From Paenibacillus sp. FSL K6-0276 (lineage in GTDB: Bacteria > Bacillota > Bacilli > Paenibacillales > Paenibacillaceae), in NCBI RefSeq assembly GCF_037977235.1, contig NZ_CP150276.1:5580001-5644000 (forward strand): a DNA stretch of 64,000 nt, in the 5' to 3' direction. The position numbers were made by a program, and so were the translations under genes. Position 1 is the first letter of the stretch. Each line of letters starts with the position of its first letter. Under the pieces are notes generated by a model. That model had not been told where the DNA came from, ran no database searches, and worked only from the letters and a program-made list of their open reading frames with translations. Shown here in pieces: positions 1-8,871 of this stretch.

Positions 1-202
1 AGTCGAAGTTACCATATTTAAAAGTAAAGGTTTTGTTTAAAAAATAGCTTATAACCCCACCAAATAAATAGCTCGATGCGCTCGAACTCCAATACCCAAA
101 TTCAAAAAAGTTATACAACAGGAACATTGTAAATGCCCCCAAAATCGTATTAAATACTCCAACGATTAAGAACCTTATAAGCTTATTGTTAGTTAGTTTC
201 AT
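1..202 (-). CDS. GtrA-family membrane protein, partial (C-terminus off the left edge)
   Basis: GtrA proteins are small four-helix membrane proteins thought to act in translocating undecaprenyl-phosphate-linked sugars for cell-surface glycosylation. The visible N-terminus reads MKLTNNKLIRFLIVGVFNT and continues with a hydrophobic segment and a S-Y-F-L-N-K-x-F-T-F motif typical of the family. The start at 202 is preceded by CGAGG six bases upstream; an in-frame ATG at 226 (MEKIYEVYMKL) is a weaker alternative with no clear ribosome binding site. The reading frame stays open to base 1, so only about half the protein is present. Its partner is the GtrB-like transferase transcribed just before it. 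Family assignment is fairly secure; the sugar is unknown. Confidence 0.72.
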   Translation of the reverse strand, partial: MKLTNNKLIRFLIVGVFNTILGAFTMFLLYNFFEFGYWSSSASSYLFGGVISYFLNKTFTFKYGNFD

Positions 203-288
203 ATATACCTCGTATATCTTTTCCATGACTTTTGTTATAAAAAAAATAATAATAATCCAACGTAATTTATTTACGTAAATCTTTCAAG

Positions 289-1215
289 CTATCCTTCTTG
301 TTTTACTATATATATAGGACGCCCTTTTGTTTCAAGATAAATATTAGCCAAATAATTCCCTATAATTCCAGTGCAAAAAAGTTGAATCCCTCCAACAAAA
401 AAAACTATAGATGCTAACGAAGGCCAACCAGTTGCAGGATCCCCCCACAATAAAGTTTTAGAGATAATAACCACAATCAGTACAAAAGAAGCAAAACAAA
501 AAAACAAACCTATTAATGAAGAAAGAGCAAGCGGGACAGTAGAAAATGCGACAATTCCTTCAATCGAGTAAATAAAGAGCTTCCAAAAAGACCACTTAGT
601 CTCCCCAGCCACCCTTTCAATATTTTCAAATTCAAACCACTTGGTTTTAAAACCTACCCAACCAAAGATACCTTTTGAGAAGCGGTTGTATTCTCCCATT
701 GATAATACTGCATTAACCATTTGACGAGTCATTAGTCGAAAATCTCGGGCTCCATCAATAATTTCAGCCTTTGATATTTTTTTTACGATTCTATAGAACA
801 TTCTTGCGAAGAAAGAACGTATTACCGGTTCACCGTTTCTTGAATTTCTTCTTGTAGCAGCACAATCGTATCCTTCCTCCTTAATAGCACTAAGCATGTT
901 AGGAAGGAGTGCTGGTGGATCCTGCATATCTGCATCCATTACTGCAACATAATCGCCTTTGGAATATTTAATACCTGCATACAAAGCTGCTTCTTTTCCA
1001 AAATTCCGTGAGAAAGATATATATCTAACACGGTTATCTGCTTTAGCAAGATCTTTAATAATGTTTAATGTGTTATCAGAAGACCCATCATCCACAAAAA
1101 CAAATTCAAATTCAATCTCGTTCATTAGTTTAGCAATCCGTATTATTTCATTATAAAAAATAGGAAGACTTTTCTCTTCATTATAACAAGGGATACAAAT
1201 GCTTATAATCTCCAT
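289..1215 (-). CDS. GtrB/DPM1-like polyprenyl-phosphate glycosyltransferase (GT2)
   Basis: A 308-residue GT2 enzyme of the bactoprenol glucosyltransferase type. It would move a hexose from a nucleotide sugar to undecaprenyl phosphate on the inner face of the membrane. The N-terminal GT-A domain begins ISICIPCYNEEKSLP and carries the VFVDDGSSDNT and VMDADMQDPP (metal-binding DxD) motifs; two hydrophobic helices near residues 225-255 and 265-295 anchor it. Length and topology match GtrB/YkcC/CsbB proteins. The GtrA-like gene follows 86 bases downstream, the usual pairing for lipid-linked sugar flipping and glycan decoration. It is separated from rfbD by an AT-rich gap with a palindrome, so it is probably a separate transcription unit. 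Confidence 0.88.
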   Translation of the reverse strand: MEIISICIPCYNEEKSLPIFYNEIIRIAKLMNEIEFEFVFVDDGSSDNTLNIIKDLAKADNRVRYISFSRNFGKEAALYAGIKYSKGDYVAVMDADMQDPPALLPNMLSAIKEEGYDCAATRRNSRNGEPVIRSFFARMFYRIVKKISKAEIIDGARDFRLMTRQMVNAVLSMGEYNRFSKGIFGWVGFKTKWFEFENIERVAGETKWSFWKLFIYSIEGIVAFSTVPLALSSLIGLFFCFASFVLIVVIISKTLLWGDPATGWPSLASIVFFVGGIQLFCTGIIGNYLANIYLETKGRPIYIVKQEG

Positions 1216-1644
1216 AATTCATAACTCATCCTTTTATATTTAATACCACTATGGTAATTCAACATTCTCACCTAATATTAACTACCATAGATCCAAATCC
1301 CATTATTTCTAACTCAACTATAATTATATTGCTCTAATACTATTCATAATTATATATATCACCTAAATAAGATAATCTTAGAAAAACACGTAGTTAATTG
1401 AATATTATTCATAAAAGCAATTAGTTATCTATCGTTTTTAAGATGCTCAATAATTTAACTTTATTACGAATTGTTATTAGGTTAGCTAAAGCAGACACTT
1501 TAAACTTCTAGAAATCGATTCAGGATGATATTTCAACATTTCTTTATTAATGAGCGACAGTCCTTGTTTAGTACCAGGTACTAAACAAGGACTGTTGAAT
1601 GATATAGTCCCTGTCATATTAATAAGCGGGGATAACTACCACTA
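1216..1644. other. AT-rich intergenic gap with one perfect palindrome
   Basis: About 430 bases without a credible gene. The stretch 1216-1550 is very AT-rich and shows no ORF with a ribosome binding site. The notable structure is the 39-base inverted repeat at 1557-1595, listed separately. The promoter of the downstream gtrB-like gene must lie here, but no single -35/-10 pair stands out from the AT-rich background. Confidence 0.5.
1557..1595. repeat. 19-bp perfect inverted repeat with a one-base centre
   Basis: The arm ACAGTCCTTGTTTAGTACC is followed by a single A and then its exact reverse complement, giving a 39-base near-perfect palindrome. Counting the outer G·T and C·G pairs it can extend to 21 pairs. 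It lies about 50 bases past the rfbD stop. It has no T-run on either side, so it is not a textbook intrinsic terminator, although it could still end the rml transcript or block readthrough into gtrB/gtrA. A protein-binding site or an insertion scar are alternatives. Confidence 0.75.
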
Positions 1645-2508
1645 TTACTTTTTAAGCTCCAACAGAAAATCTTTCAAGCCTTCACGCCAATTACGTAAAT
1701 CCTGAAAACCATTCGTGCGGATCGACAAATGCTCCATCACCGAATTACGAGGGCGTGGTGCAGGACGTGGGAATTGTTCCGTAGAACACGGTTCAAGCTT
1801 GGCAGTGAATCTCAATCCCAAAATATCCTCAGCCTCTGCAAAAATAGCCTTTGTAAATTCAAACCAGGTACAAGAGTCGCTATTTGACGCATGGTACACA
1901 CCATATTTCTCAGTTTGGATAAGTTCAAGCAAAAATCGAGCTAAATCGACTGTATAGGTTGGTGAACCCTCTTGGTCGTCCACAACCTGTAGCAAAGGCT
2001 TTACTTGACCGAGCTTCAGCATTGTTTTGACGAAGTTATTTCCGTACTTGCCGTAAACCCATGATGTACGTACGATGAAAAATCTAGATGAAAGAGATTG
2101 AACCAGCACTTCACCCGCACGTTTCGATTTTCCATATATACTCTTAGGGTCTGTATTATCATACTCATGGTAAGGCAGTACTCCCAAACCATCAAATACA
2201 TAATCCGTACTAATGTAGACCAGCTTAGCCCCAGCTTTTTCAGAAGCAATTGCTACGTTACGACTGCCCGTCGCATTAATTAAATAAGCTGCATCGATGT
2301 CACTTTCTGCTGCATCTACTGCCGTATGAGCAGCACAGTGAATGACCGCATCCGGTCCGAACTCACCAATAACCCGAGTACATTGATCTAGATCAGTAAT
2401 ATCCATCTCCTGACGGTCACAACCCAGCACTTCGTGACCTTGATTCTGGAGTAGTAAAACTACGTCCTGGCCCAGTTGTCCGGCTGCGCCTGTAACAAGT
2501 ACCTTCAT
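1645..2508 (-). CDS. rfbD: dTDP-4-dehydrorhamnose reductase RfbD/RmlD
   Basis: Last step of dTDP-L-rhamnose synthesis: NAD(P)H-dependent reduction of dTDP-4-keto-L-rhamnose. It is a 287-residue SDR-extended protein with the N-terminal Rossmann motif VTGAAGQLGQD and the Y-x3-K catalytic pair (IYGKSKRAGE), plus the RTSWVYG segment typical of RmlD. The ATG at 2508 is chosen because GGAGG sits seven bases upstream; an upstream in-frame start at 2529 would add seven residues after that binding site. It is the last gene of the rfbA-rfbC-rfbB-rfbD series, and the rml genes have higher GC than the glycosyltransferase genes upstream. Confidence 0.96.
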   Translation of the reverse strand: MKVLVTGAAGQLGQDVVLLLQNQGHEVLGCDRQEMDITDLDQCTRVIGEFGPDAVIHCAAHTAVDAAESDIDAAYLINATGSRNVAIASEKAGAKLVYISTDYVFDGLGVLPYHEYDNTDPKSIYGKSKRAGEVLVQSLSSRFFIVRTSWVYGKYGNNFVKTMLKLGQVKPLLQVVDDQEGSPTYTVDLARFLLELIQTEKYGVYHASNSDSCTWFEFTKAIFAEAEDILGLRFTAKLEPCSTEQFPRPAPRPRNSVMEHLSIRTNGFQDLRNWREGLKDFLLELKK

Positions 2509-2611
2509 AGCAAACCTCCGTGTAACCATAATATCTTATAATTGATTCTATATAGAGATTACGGCATCTGTGCGAAAATCCTTCCTTCTTTGGTTACTAG
2601 CAGTAGCAAAC

Positions 2612-3634
2612 TTACAATGAATCACCCAAGCGAGTGCCATATTGCAGTTCAGCATACTTCTGGTATTCCCCAGATTGAATGCGAGACCACCATTCACGGT
2701 TATTGAGATACCATTGGATGGTTTCTTTAATACCTGTTTCAAAAGTATGTTTCGGCTTCCAACCCAGTTCGTTCATAATCTTAGTTGGATCTATACCATA
2801 GCGGCGATCATGACCAGGACGGTCTTGAACATAAGTAATTAGAGAATCGGGTTTGCCAAGTTCCTGCAATACCGTGTTTACAATATGCACATTCGTACGC
2901 TCATTATTGCCACCAATGTTGTAGACTTCACCATTCACGCCCTCATGAATAACCAAATCAATCGCGCTGCAGTGATCCTCAACATACAACCAGTCACGGA
3001 TATTCATCCCATCGCCATAAACAGGCAATGCTTGATCAGCAAGTGCGCGAGAGATCATAAGCGGAATTAGTTTTTCCGGGAATTGGTACGGGCCGTAATT
3101 ATTTGAACAGCGGGTGATATTCACTGGCAGTCCGAACGTCTCATGGTATGCACGTACAAGTAGATCTCCACCTGCTTTGCTTGCCGAATAAGGACTGTTA
3201 GGAGTCAACGGAGTTTCCTCGGTAAACAACCCGGTCGCTCCAAGTGATCCGTATACCTCATCCGTAGATACCTGAACGAACTTAGTGACACTATATTTTT
3301 TGGCAGCATCCAAAAGCACCTGTGTTCCGAGCACATTCGTTTTCACAAAAACTTCCGGCTCCAAAATACTCCGATCCACATGCGATTCAGCAGCAAAATT
3401 CACAACTACATCAACACCTTGGCTAAACAAAGCTTCCATTTCCTGTACGTCTGTAATATCGGCCTTGGCAAAAGTGTAGTTAGGATGATTCTCAATCGTT
3501 TTCAAATTCTCCAGATTGCCTGCATACGTCAACGCATCTACGTTAACGATCTTATAATCAGGATATTGTTGCAGCATATATAATACAAAGTTGCTGCCGA
3601 TAAATCCGGCTCCGCCGGTAACTAGCAATTTCAT
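2612..3634 (-). CDS. rfbB: dTDP-glucose 4,6-dehydratase RfbB/RmlB
   Basis: Converts dTDP-D-glucose to dTDP-4-keto-6-deoxy-D-glucose, the branch point for both rhamnose and amino-dideoxy sugars. The 340-residue SDR protein opens with VTGGAGFIGSNF (NAD binding) and contains VSTDEVYG (Thr and the Asp-Glu catalytic pair) and YSASKAGGD (catalytic Tyr and Lys). The ATG has an AAAGGTGG ribosome binding site. Length is normal for the family. It sits between rfbC and rfbD. In this locus its product probably also feeds the DegT aminotransferase encoded upstream. Confidence 0.97.
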   Translation of the reverse strand: MKLLVTGGAGFIGSNFVLYMLQQYPDYKIVNVDALTYAGNLENLKTIENHPNYTFAKADITDVQEMEALFSQGVDVVVNFAAESHVDRSILEPEVFVKTNVLGTQVLLDAAKKYSVTKFVQVSTDEVYGSLGATGLFTEETPLTPNSPYSASKAGGDLLVRAYHETFGLPVNITRCSNNYGPYQFPEKLIPLMISRALADQALPVYGDGMNIRDWLYVEDHCSAIDLVIHEGVNGEVYNIGGNNERTNVHIVNTVLQELGKPDSLITYVQDRPGHDRRYGIDPTKIMNELGWKPKHTFETGIKETIQWYLNNREWWSRIQSGEYQKYAELQYGTRLGDSL

Positions 3635-3664
3635 TTATAGCCCACCTTTTATTCAATGAGATGT

Positions 3665-4216
3665 TTATATTTCGAAGTTTAGCTCCGCGTCCTTTAGTTC
3701 TGGGTGATACTGATCTTTATCCGATAATATTGGACTAGAAGTCGGCCAATTAATACCCAGTGCAGGATCATTCCATAATATGCCACGATCATTCTCAGGG
3801 GAATAGTATTCATCCACCTTATATAATACTTGGGTGTTAGGAACCACTGTACAGAAGCCATGTGCGAAGCCTTTAGGCACAAGCAGTTGGCGTTTGTTAT
3901 ATTCGCTAAGAATTACTCCGACCCATTGACCAAATGTAGGCGAATTACGACGTATATCGACGATTACATCGTAAATGACTCCGGACAGAACGCGAATCAG
4001 TTTAGTTTGAGCTTTGGGATTCAATTGGTAGTGTAAACCACGCAGTACTCCAACCTCTGCGGAGAGGGATTGGTTATCTTGAATGAAATTGTAGGTAATA
4101 CCGATCTTATGCATTATTTCTTCGTTGTAGCTTTCCATGAAAAAACCGCGGTTATCACCATGAACCACAGGCTCTATTAAATTTGCACCAACGAGTTGAA
4201 GAGGAATTACCTTCAT
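3665..4216 (-). CDS. rfbC: dTDP-4-dehydrorhamnose 3,5-epimerase RfbC/RmlC
   Basis: Epimerises C3 and C5 of dTDP-4-keto-6-deoxyglucose to the L-lyxo form used by RfbD. The 183-residue cupin has the family landmarks: NRGFFMESYN near residue 25, a VLRGLHYQ stretch with the catalytic His near residue 60, and the VPKGFAHGF segment near residue 115. GGAGGAGAGG lies just upstream of the ATG. It follows rfbA by about 20 bases, so the two are probably co-transcribed. Confidence 0.97.
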   Translation of the reverse strand: MKVIPLQLVGANLIEPVVHGDNRGFFMESYNEEIMHKIGITYNFIQDNQSLSAEVGVLRGLHYQLNPKAQTKLIRVLSGVIYDVIVDIRRNSPTFGQWVGVILSEYNKRQLLVPKGFAHGFCTVVPNTQVLYKVDEYYSPENDRGILWNDPALGINWPTSSPILSDKDQYHPELKDAELNFEI

Positions 4217-4235
4217 ACCCTCTCCTCCTTCACTA

Positions 4236-4979
4236 TTATAATTTCAGCTTTCCAAACTCATTTCCAAACACAACTGATTGTGCTAATTCATTCGCTTTAG
4301 CTAAGGATACATGTGTACCTGCATCTGTCCACCAACCTTGCAAAATATCATAAGTTAACTCATCTCTTACAATATATGCATTATTTACATCTGTGATCTC
4401 TAATTCACCACGTGCAGATGGCTTTAAGGTTTTAACAATTTCAAATACATTACTATCAAACATATAAATACCGGTTACTGCATAATTCGATTTTGGTTCA
4501 GCCGGTTTCTCTTCAATCGAAACAATTCGCCCGTTATGAAGCTCTGGAACACCAAATCTTTTAGGATCAGATACTTCTTGAATCAATATTTTAGCCCCTT
4601 GTTTTTGAGCAACAAAATTTTGTGTGTATTGAGTAATATCATCTTCAAAAACATTATCTCCAAGTATGACAACCATTTGATCATTGCCTACAAATTGTTC
4701 AGCTAAATCTAAAGCTTGTGCAATTCCACCTGCTTCGTCTTGTACTTTATATGTAAAGCACACGTCCATTTCACGGCCACTACCCAATAAGTTAACTACA
4801 TCCCCCATATGCTCTTTACCAGTTACAATGAGGATATCATTTATTCCAGCTTTTTTTAACTTATATACTGAATGAAATATCATTGGATATTTACCTACTG
4901 GAAGCAAGTGTTTATTAGTAACTTTAGTTAAGGGAAATAGACGAGAACCAGTACCACCTGCAAGAATTATGCCTTTCAT
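4236..4979 (-). CDS. rfbA: Glucose-1-phosphate thymidylyltransferase, short RfbA/SpsI type
   Basis: Makes dTDP-glucose from glucose-1-phosphate and dTTP, the entry step of the locus. The 247-residue protein has the nucleotidyltransferase signature ILAGGTGSRLFPLT with the following K-HLLPVGKYPM, the VILGDNVFEDD metal site, and IEEKPAEPKSNYAVTGIYMFD. It lacks the roughly 45-residue C-terminal extension of E. coli RmlA and matches the short class such as B. subtilis SpsI. Its ATG overlaps the TGA of the aminotransferase gene (ATGA), and the AGGAGG ribosome binding site lies inside the last codons of that gene, so the two are translationally coupled. Confidence 0.95.
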   Translation of the reverse strand: MKGIILAGGTGSRLFPLTKVTNKHLLPVGKYPMIFHSVYKLKKAGINDILIVTGKEHMGDVVNLLGSGREMDVCFTYKVQDEAGGIAQALDLAEQFVGNDQMVVILGDNVFEDDITQYTQNFVAQKQGAKILIQEVSDPKRFGVPELHNGRIVSIEEKPAEPKSNYAVTGIYMFDSNVFEIVKTLKPSARGELEITDVNNAYIVRDELTYDILQGWWTDAGTHVSLAKANELAQSVVFGNEFGKLKL

Positions 4980-6115
4980 AAAGACCTCCTGTGAATTATA
5001 TCTATATTCTTACATATCAAATCAACAATCTCATAACTTAATTCAGGATATATAGGTAGTGTTAGGACATTATCACTTATTTTCTTCGCATTCGGTAATT
5101 CAATATTCGAATATTCCTTTTTAAAACAATCATAATCAGTTGCTAATGGGTAAAAATATTTTCTAGTGAAAATATTATTATCCCGAAGAATATCAAATAG
5201 AGTATCTCTAGATACACCGTACTTTTCCTTATCAATTACGATAGGAAAATAAGAGTAGTTATAAACTATATTAGATTTTTTGTAATCGAGAAGACTTATC
5301 CCTGGAATCTCCTCAAGCAAGTTTACATATCTTTCTGTTATCAATTTTCTCTTTTTTATATTATCCTGAACATGGTTTAAATTCACAAGTCCCATTGCAG
5401 CTTGAAACTCATTCATTTTTGCATTATACCCCACAATTTCAACAGTCTCAGGACCGCTTATACCAAAGTTTTTATAAAGATCAATTTTTCTTTTATATTC
5501 GTCATTTTTATAGACTAATACTCCACCTTCAATTGAATGAAAGAGTTTCGTAGCATGCAGGCTAAACATCGAAATATCTCCATACTGGCTTATGGGGTTA
5601 CCATTAATCTCAACCCCAAATGCATGTGCAGCATCATATAATACTTTTAAATTGTATTTCTGAGCAATCTTCTCAATTGCTTCTACATTACATGGAGTTC
5701 CAAAAACATGAACCGGCATAATTGCACTCGTGTTTTCATTAATTAGACTCTCTATTTTTGTACAATCAATATTATAGTCACTTAAATCAATATCACAGAA
5801 AACTGGTTTTAAATTATTATTGACAATGGCATGAGTAGTTGAAGCGAATGTAAATGGAGTAGTTATTACTTCACCAGTGATCCCTAAAGTCTTAATGGCT
5901 GTCTCTAAAGCCAAATGTCCGTTTACAAGAAGACTAACATTCTTAATTGATAAAAAATCAATTAGTTTTTTTTCGAATTCCTGGTGCAACTCTCCATTAT
6001 TCGTAATCCAAGAATTATTCCATAGTCGTTCGATTTCTGCAGTGAACTCAGAGAAAGGAGGCATATACGTCTTCGTTACATTCACTGGTGTTTCCAATTT
6101 GATTAATTCATTCAT
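4976..6115 (-). CDS. DegT/DnrJ/EryC1-family sugar aminotransferase
   Basis: A 379-residue PLP-dependent nucleotide-sugar aminotransferase. It probably transfers an amino group from glutamate to the keto carbon of dTDP-4-keto-6-deoxyglucose (VioA/DesI type) or an isomer of it. Family landmarks are TTPFTFASTTHAIV near residue 85, the LYDAAHAFG segment with the PLP-binding Asp near residue 165, and SLHATKLFHSIEGG, whose Lys near residue 190 would form the Schiff base. It is AT-rich like the upstream glycosyltransferases. It lies between an N-acyltransferase gene and rfbA, which suggests that its product is acylated next. No FdtA-type ketoisomerase is visible, so a 4-amino sugar is slightly favoured; this is inference. 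Confidence 0.9.
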   Translation of the reverse strand: MNELIKLETPVNVTKTYMPPFSEFTAEIERLWNNSWITNNGELHQEFEKKLIDFLSIKNVSLLVNGHLALETAIKTLGITGEVITTPFTFASTTHAIVNNNLKPVFCDIDLSDYNIDCTKIESLINENTSAIMPVHVFGTPCNVEAIEKIAQKYNLKVLYDAAHAFGVEINGNPISQYGDISMFSLHATKLFHSIEGGVLVYKNDEYKRKIDLYKNFGISGPETVEIVGYNAKMNEFQAAMGLVNLNHVQDNIKKRKLITERYVNLLEEIPGISLLDYKKSNIVYNYSYFPIVIDKEKYGVSRDTLFDILRDNNIFTRKYFYPLATDYDCFKKEYSNIELPNAKKISDNVLTLPIYPELSYEIVDLICKNIDIIHRRSL

Positions 6116-6139
6116 TATAAGTTGCCCTCCACTTAGAAA

Positions 6140-6826
6140 TCATGTAGACATTTTTGTTGCGGCTTTAGAAATAACTATTGTAGAAGATTCAACATCCTTA
6201 ATTACAATCGCCCCTAAGCCAACTACACTTTTATCACCTATATTAGTTTTTTCTCTAACACAAGCTCCCGCACCGATTAATGATAACTCACCGATAGATA
6301 CATTACCTGAGATAACTGCCGCAGGATTAATCGTACAAAAATCCCCAATAGTTGAATCGTGACCAATATTACAGGATCGGTTCAATAATACAAAATTACC
6401 CAGATTCACATTAACAGTAAGATTCACCCCTGAGCATATTACATTCCCTAGCCCCATACTATTATTAAAACTTTTAGACAGGTTAGAAAGAGGATGGATT
6501 AAATTTGGAAAAACTATATTTGGTTTATTTAAAGCCATAATTTCTTGAAATATTTTCTTTTTAATAATTGGATCCGCAAGACCTATTACCACACCAATTA
6601 CTGTGAATTTGTCACAAAATTTTAAAATATCATTATTAGAAGTAACAATCTCAACATCTTCAATATAGTTACCGATTTCATTTGGATTATTAGTCACAAA
6701 ACCAACTAAATGATATATATTTGTATGCGAATAATCATTTATTTCATCTATTAAAGCCTTAATCTCCTTAGCACAACCTCCAGTACCATAAACAACAATC
6801 GGTAATCCCTTCCATACATTTGACAT
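6140..6826 (-). CDS. NeuD/PglD-type sugar N- or O-acyltransferase
   Basis: A 228-residue acyltransferase with an N-terminal Rossmann-like domain (IVVYGTGGCAKEIKALI) that binds the nucleotide sugar and a C-terminal left-handed β-helix of hexapeptide repeats starting near residue 115 (GLGNVICSGVNLTVNVNLG, ending with GDKSVVGLGAIV). This layout is that of PglD, NeuD and VioB, which acetylate amino-dideoxy sugars from acetyl-CoA. The catalytic-type His is seen in NIGHDSTIG. An AGGAG motif precedes the ATG. Next to a DegT aminotransferase it most likely finishes a dTDP-N-acyl-amino-dideoxyhexose such as Qui4NAc; the exact acyl group is unknown. Confidence 0.87.
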   Translation of the reverse strand: MSNVWKGLPIVVYGTGGCAKEIKALIDEINDYSHTNIYHLVGFVTNNPNEIGNYIEDVEIVTSNNDILKFCDKFTVIGVVIGLADPIIKKKIFQEIMALNKPNIVFPNLIHPLSNLSKSFNNSMGLGNVICSGVNLTVNVNLGNFVLLNRSCNIGHDSTIGDFCTINPAAVISGNVSIGELSLIGAGACVREKTNIGDKSVVGLGAIVIKDVESSTIVISKAATKMST

Positions 6827-6838
6827 GCTTAACGTCTC

Positions 6839-7945
6839 CTATTTTTTAAAGAATTTCCGTATGGTTGAATATAGATTTGTATCCTTTTGAATTTTTCTTT
6901 TAGCACTCTCCACCACTACCTGATGAAAAGAAGTTTCAAACACATCAATGATATCTAGTTTACCAGTATATTTAAAATAATCATTCGCACTAAAACCATA
7001 CTTTTCTCTTAAAACATCTCTTGTGTTTTCACTATTTAGAAGTTCACTAAGTTTTCGCAAACCAATTAGAACGTAGATAGGTTTTATATCAGGGGATATT
7101 TCTTTCAAATATGCAAAAGCTTTTTCACATTCAATTTCTTCTTTGGTATATACAGAGCCCCTCCCATCCAGAAAACCTTCAACAAAATCTTCATCTTTCA
7201 TTTCATCAAAGAAACTGCTCATAATAACAAAGAGCTCATTTTTATTTCTAATTCTATTTTCGTAAGTAACTGAACTAGTATTCATTTCATTTGATAATAT
7301 TCTAAAGTTAACTAACTTTTCTTCCATCACATGTATATTGAATTTTTTTATAACATTTATCCACATTGAAAAATCCGGCAATTGTCTTAAACTTGGATTA
7401 TACAATCCAACTTCGTTATAAACCCCTTTTTTAATAAGCATCGAAGGATGACAAAAGCAATTCAGCTTAAAGAATAGTTGGTTTAACCAATGTCCAGAAG
7501 ACTTATTAATCTGAGTAAATGCATCGGCCCAAAAATAATCTGTTTTTGATAACACTTTTCCTGTTTCATCAATAAAATTAGCGTCTGAAAAAACACAATC
7601 CACTTCATTATGTTCTTGTAAATAAAGCACTTGTTTCTCTAACTTATCTATTTCCCAATAATCATCTGAGTTAAGTAAGGCAATGTAGTCTGATGATGAG
7701 TTAATTATTCCATAATTAAGTGTATCAACTGCCCCTTGATTCTTTTCGAAACCATAAAATCTGATTCTTGGATCATTATATTTTTTAATTACTTCAACAG
7801 AATTGTCAGGTGATGCATCATCAATGATTAATAATTCAAAATCGCTATACGTTTGGCTCAAAATACTATCTATAGCTTCTCCAATAAATTTTGAATGATT
7901 ATAGGACGGAATTATTATAGAAACTTTCGGATTAGTACGTTTCAA
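6839..7945 (-). CDS. Glycosyltransferase family 2
   Basis: A 368-residue GT2 enzyme probably adding one sugar of the repeat unit at the cytoplasmic membrane face. The GT-A domain begins KVSIIIPSYNHSKFIGEAI, followed by LLIDDASPDNS and ALLNSDDYW, the DxD-like metal site. The region after residue 210 is not recognised and may set acceptor specificity. The start is a TTG with AGGTG six bases upstream. Donor and acceptor cannot be read from sequence. Very AT-rich, like its neighbours, and close-packed with the next GT2 gene (14 bases). Confidence 0.88.
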   Translation of the reverse strand: MKRTNPKVSIIIPSYNHSKFIGEAIDSILSQTYSDFELLIIDDASPDNSVEVIKKYNDPRIRFYGFEKNQGAVDTLNYGIINSSSDYIALLNSDDYWEIDKLEKQVLYLQEHNEVDCVFSDANFIDETGKVLSKTDYFWADAFTQINKSSGHWLNQLFFKLNCFCHPSMLIKKGVYNEVGLYNPSLRQLPDFSMWINVIKKFNIHVMEEKLVNFRILSNEMNTSSVTYENRIRNKNELFVIMSSFFDEMKDEDFVEGFLDGRGSVYTKEEIECEKAFAYLKEISPDIKPIYVLIGLRKLSELLNSENTRDVLREKYGFSANDYFKYTGKLDIIDVFETSFHQVVVESAKRKIQKDTNLYSTIRKFFKK

Positions 7946-7959
7946 TTATAGCACCTGCT

Positions 7960-8871
7960 CTATTTATAGAATTTTGGAGGTATTATTCCTTTTAATAAGT
8001 AAATTGCAAATGGGGGTAGGTATTTCTTCACTTTTTGCTTAACACTCTCCTTGCTGGTAATAACCAAAGGTCCGTCTATAACAGCAATTCTTGCTTGAAG
8101 TTTTGTTTTATGAGCATTGAACTCTTCATGATATAAACCGTCCAGATATTTATCATATTGATCTATTAGGTTAATAGTATCTTTTAATTTTTCTAATTCT
8201 TTTTTTTGACTCCAAGTTCCGTTGGGATGTAAGCGATAAACAGACATCACTTCCGGTAGATAGGCTATTAAACCATGCTGAGCTACCATTATATTCGTCA
8301 TCCAATCATAAACTGTCAACTCATACAAAGAATTATCGAGTTGTTTCAAATACTGAGCCTTATAAACGCAGGTAGAAAAATTACCTATGAAATTATCCAA
8401 TACAAGTTCGGAGACTGTAATCAATTGAAAACTGCGATCCCAATTCCAAGGTTGCACATTATATCTTTTTTTCTTCATGTCATGTACAACAAATTGATTA
8501 AAAGTCATAACACAGGCTTTGTTAGATTCTAAAAAATCAACATGCTTTTGTATTTTTAGGGGATCCGTCCAAAAGTCATCACCTTCAAGAATTGCTATGT
8601 ACTCTCCCTTACAAGCAGCAAACCCTCTCTTATAGTTTAGCGTTATTCCCAGATTACTCTCTTTTTCTAATATTCTAAACTTCCCAGGATATTCTTGAGC
8701 ATATTGCTGAATTATACTCAGTGTATTATCATTCGAGCAGTCATCTGCTACTACAATTTCAAAACCGAAGGTTGTTTTTTGCTCTAAAATACTTTCTATC
8801 GCTTGAATTATATAATTCTCGTGGTTGTACGTTACCAATAGAATGCTACATTTCGTAATTGCATCGTTCAT
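7960..8871 (-). CDS. Glycosyltransferase family 2
   Basis: A 303-residue GT2 enzyme with the N-terminal motif CSILLVTYNHENYI, then VVADDCSNDNT and AILEGDDFWTDPLKI, a form often seen in O-antigen and capsule glycosyltransferases. Its ATG overlaps the TGA of the preceding methyltransferase gene (ATGA), with AAGGAG nine bases upstream. The C-terminal 80 residues are basic (KQKVKKYLPPFAIYLLKG), which could associate with the membrane surface. Probable role is adding one residue of the surface glycan. Substrates are unknown. Confidence 0.88.
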   Translation of the reverse strand: MNDAITKCSILLVTYNHENYIIQAIESILEQKTTFGFEIVVADDCSNDNTLSIIQQYAQEYPGKFRILEKESNLGITLNYKRGFAACKGEYIAILEGDDFWTDPLKIQKHVDFLESNKACVMTFNQFVVHDMKKKRYNVQPWNWDRSFQLITVSELVLDNFIGNFSTCVYKAQYLKQLDNSLYELTVYDWMTNIMVAQHGLIAYLPEVMSVYRLHPNGTWSQKKELEKLKDTINLIDQYDKYLDGLYHEEFNAHKTKLQARIAVIDGPLVITSKESVKQKVKKYLPPFAIYLLKGIIPPKFYK

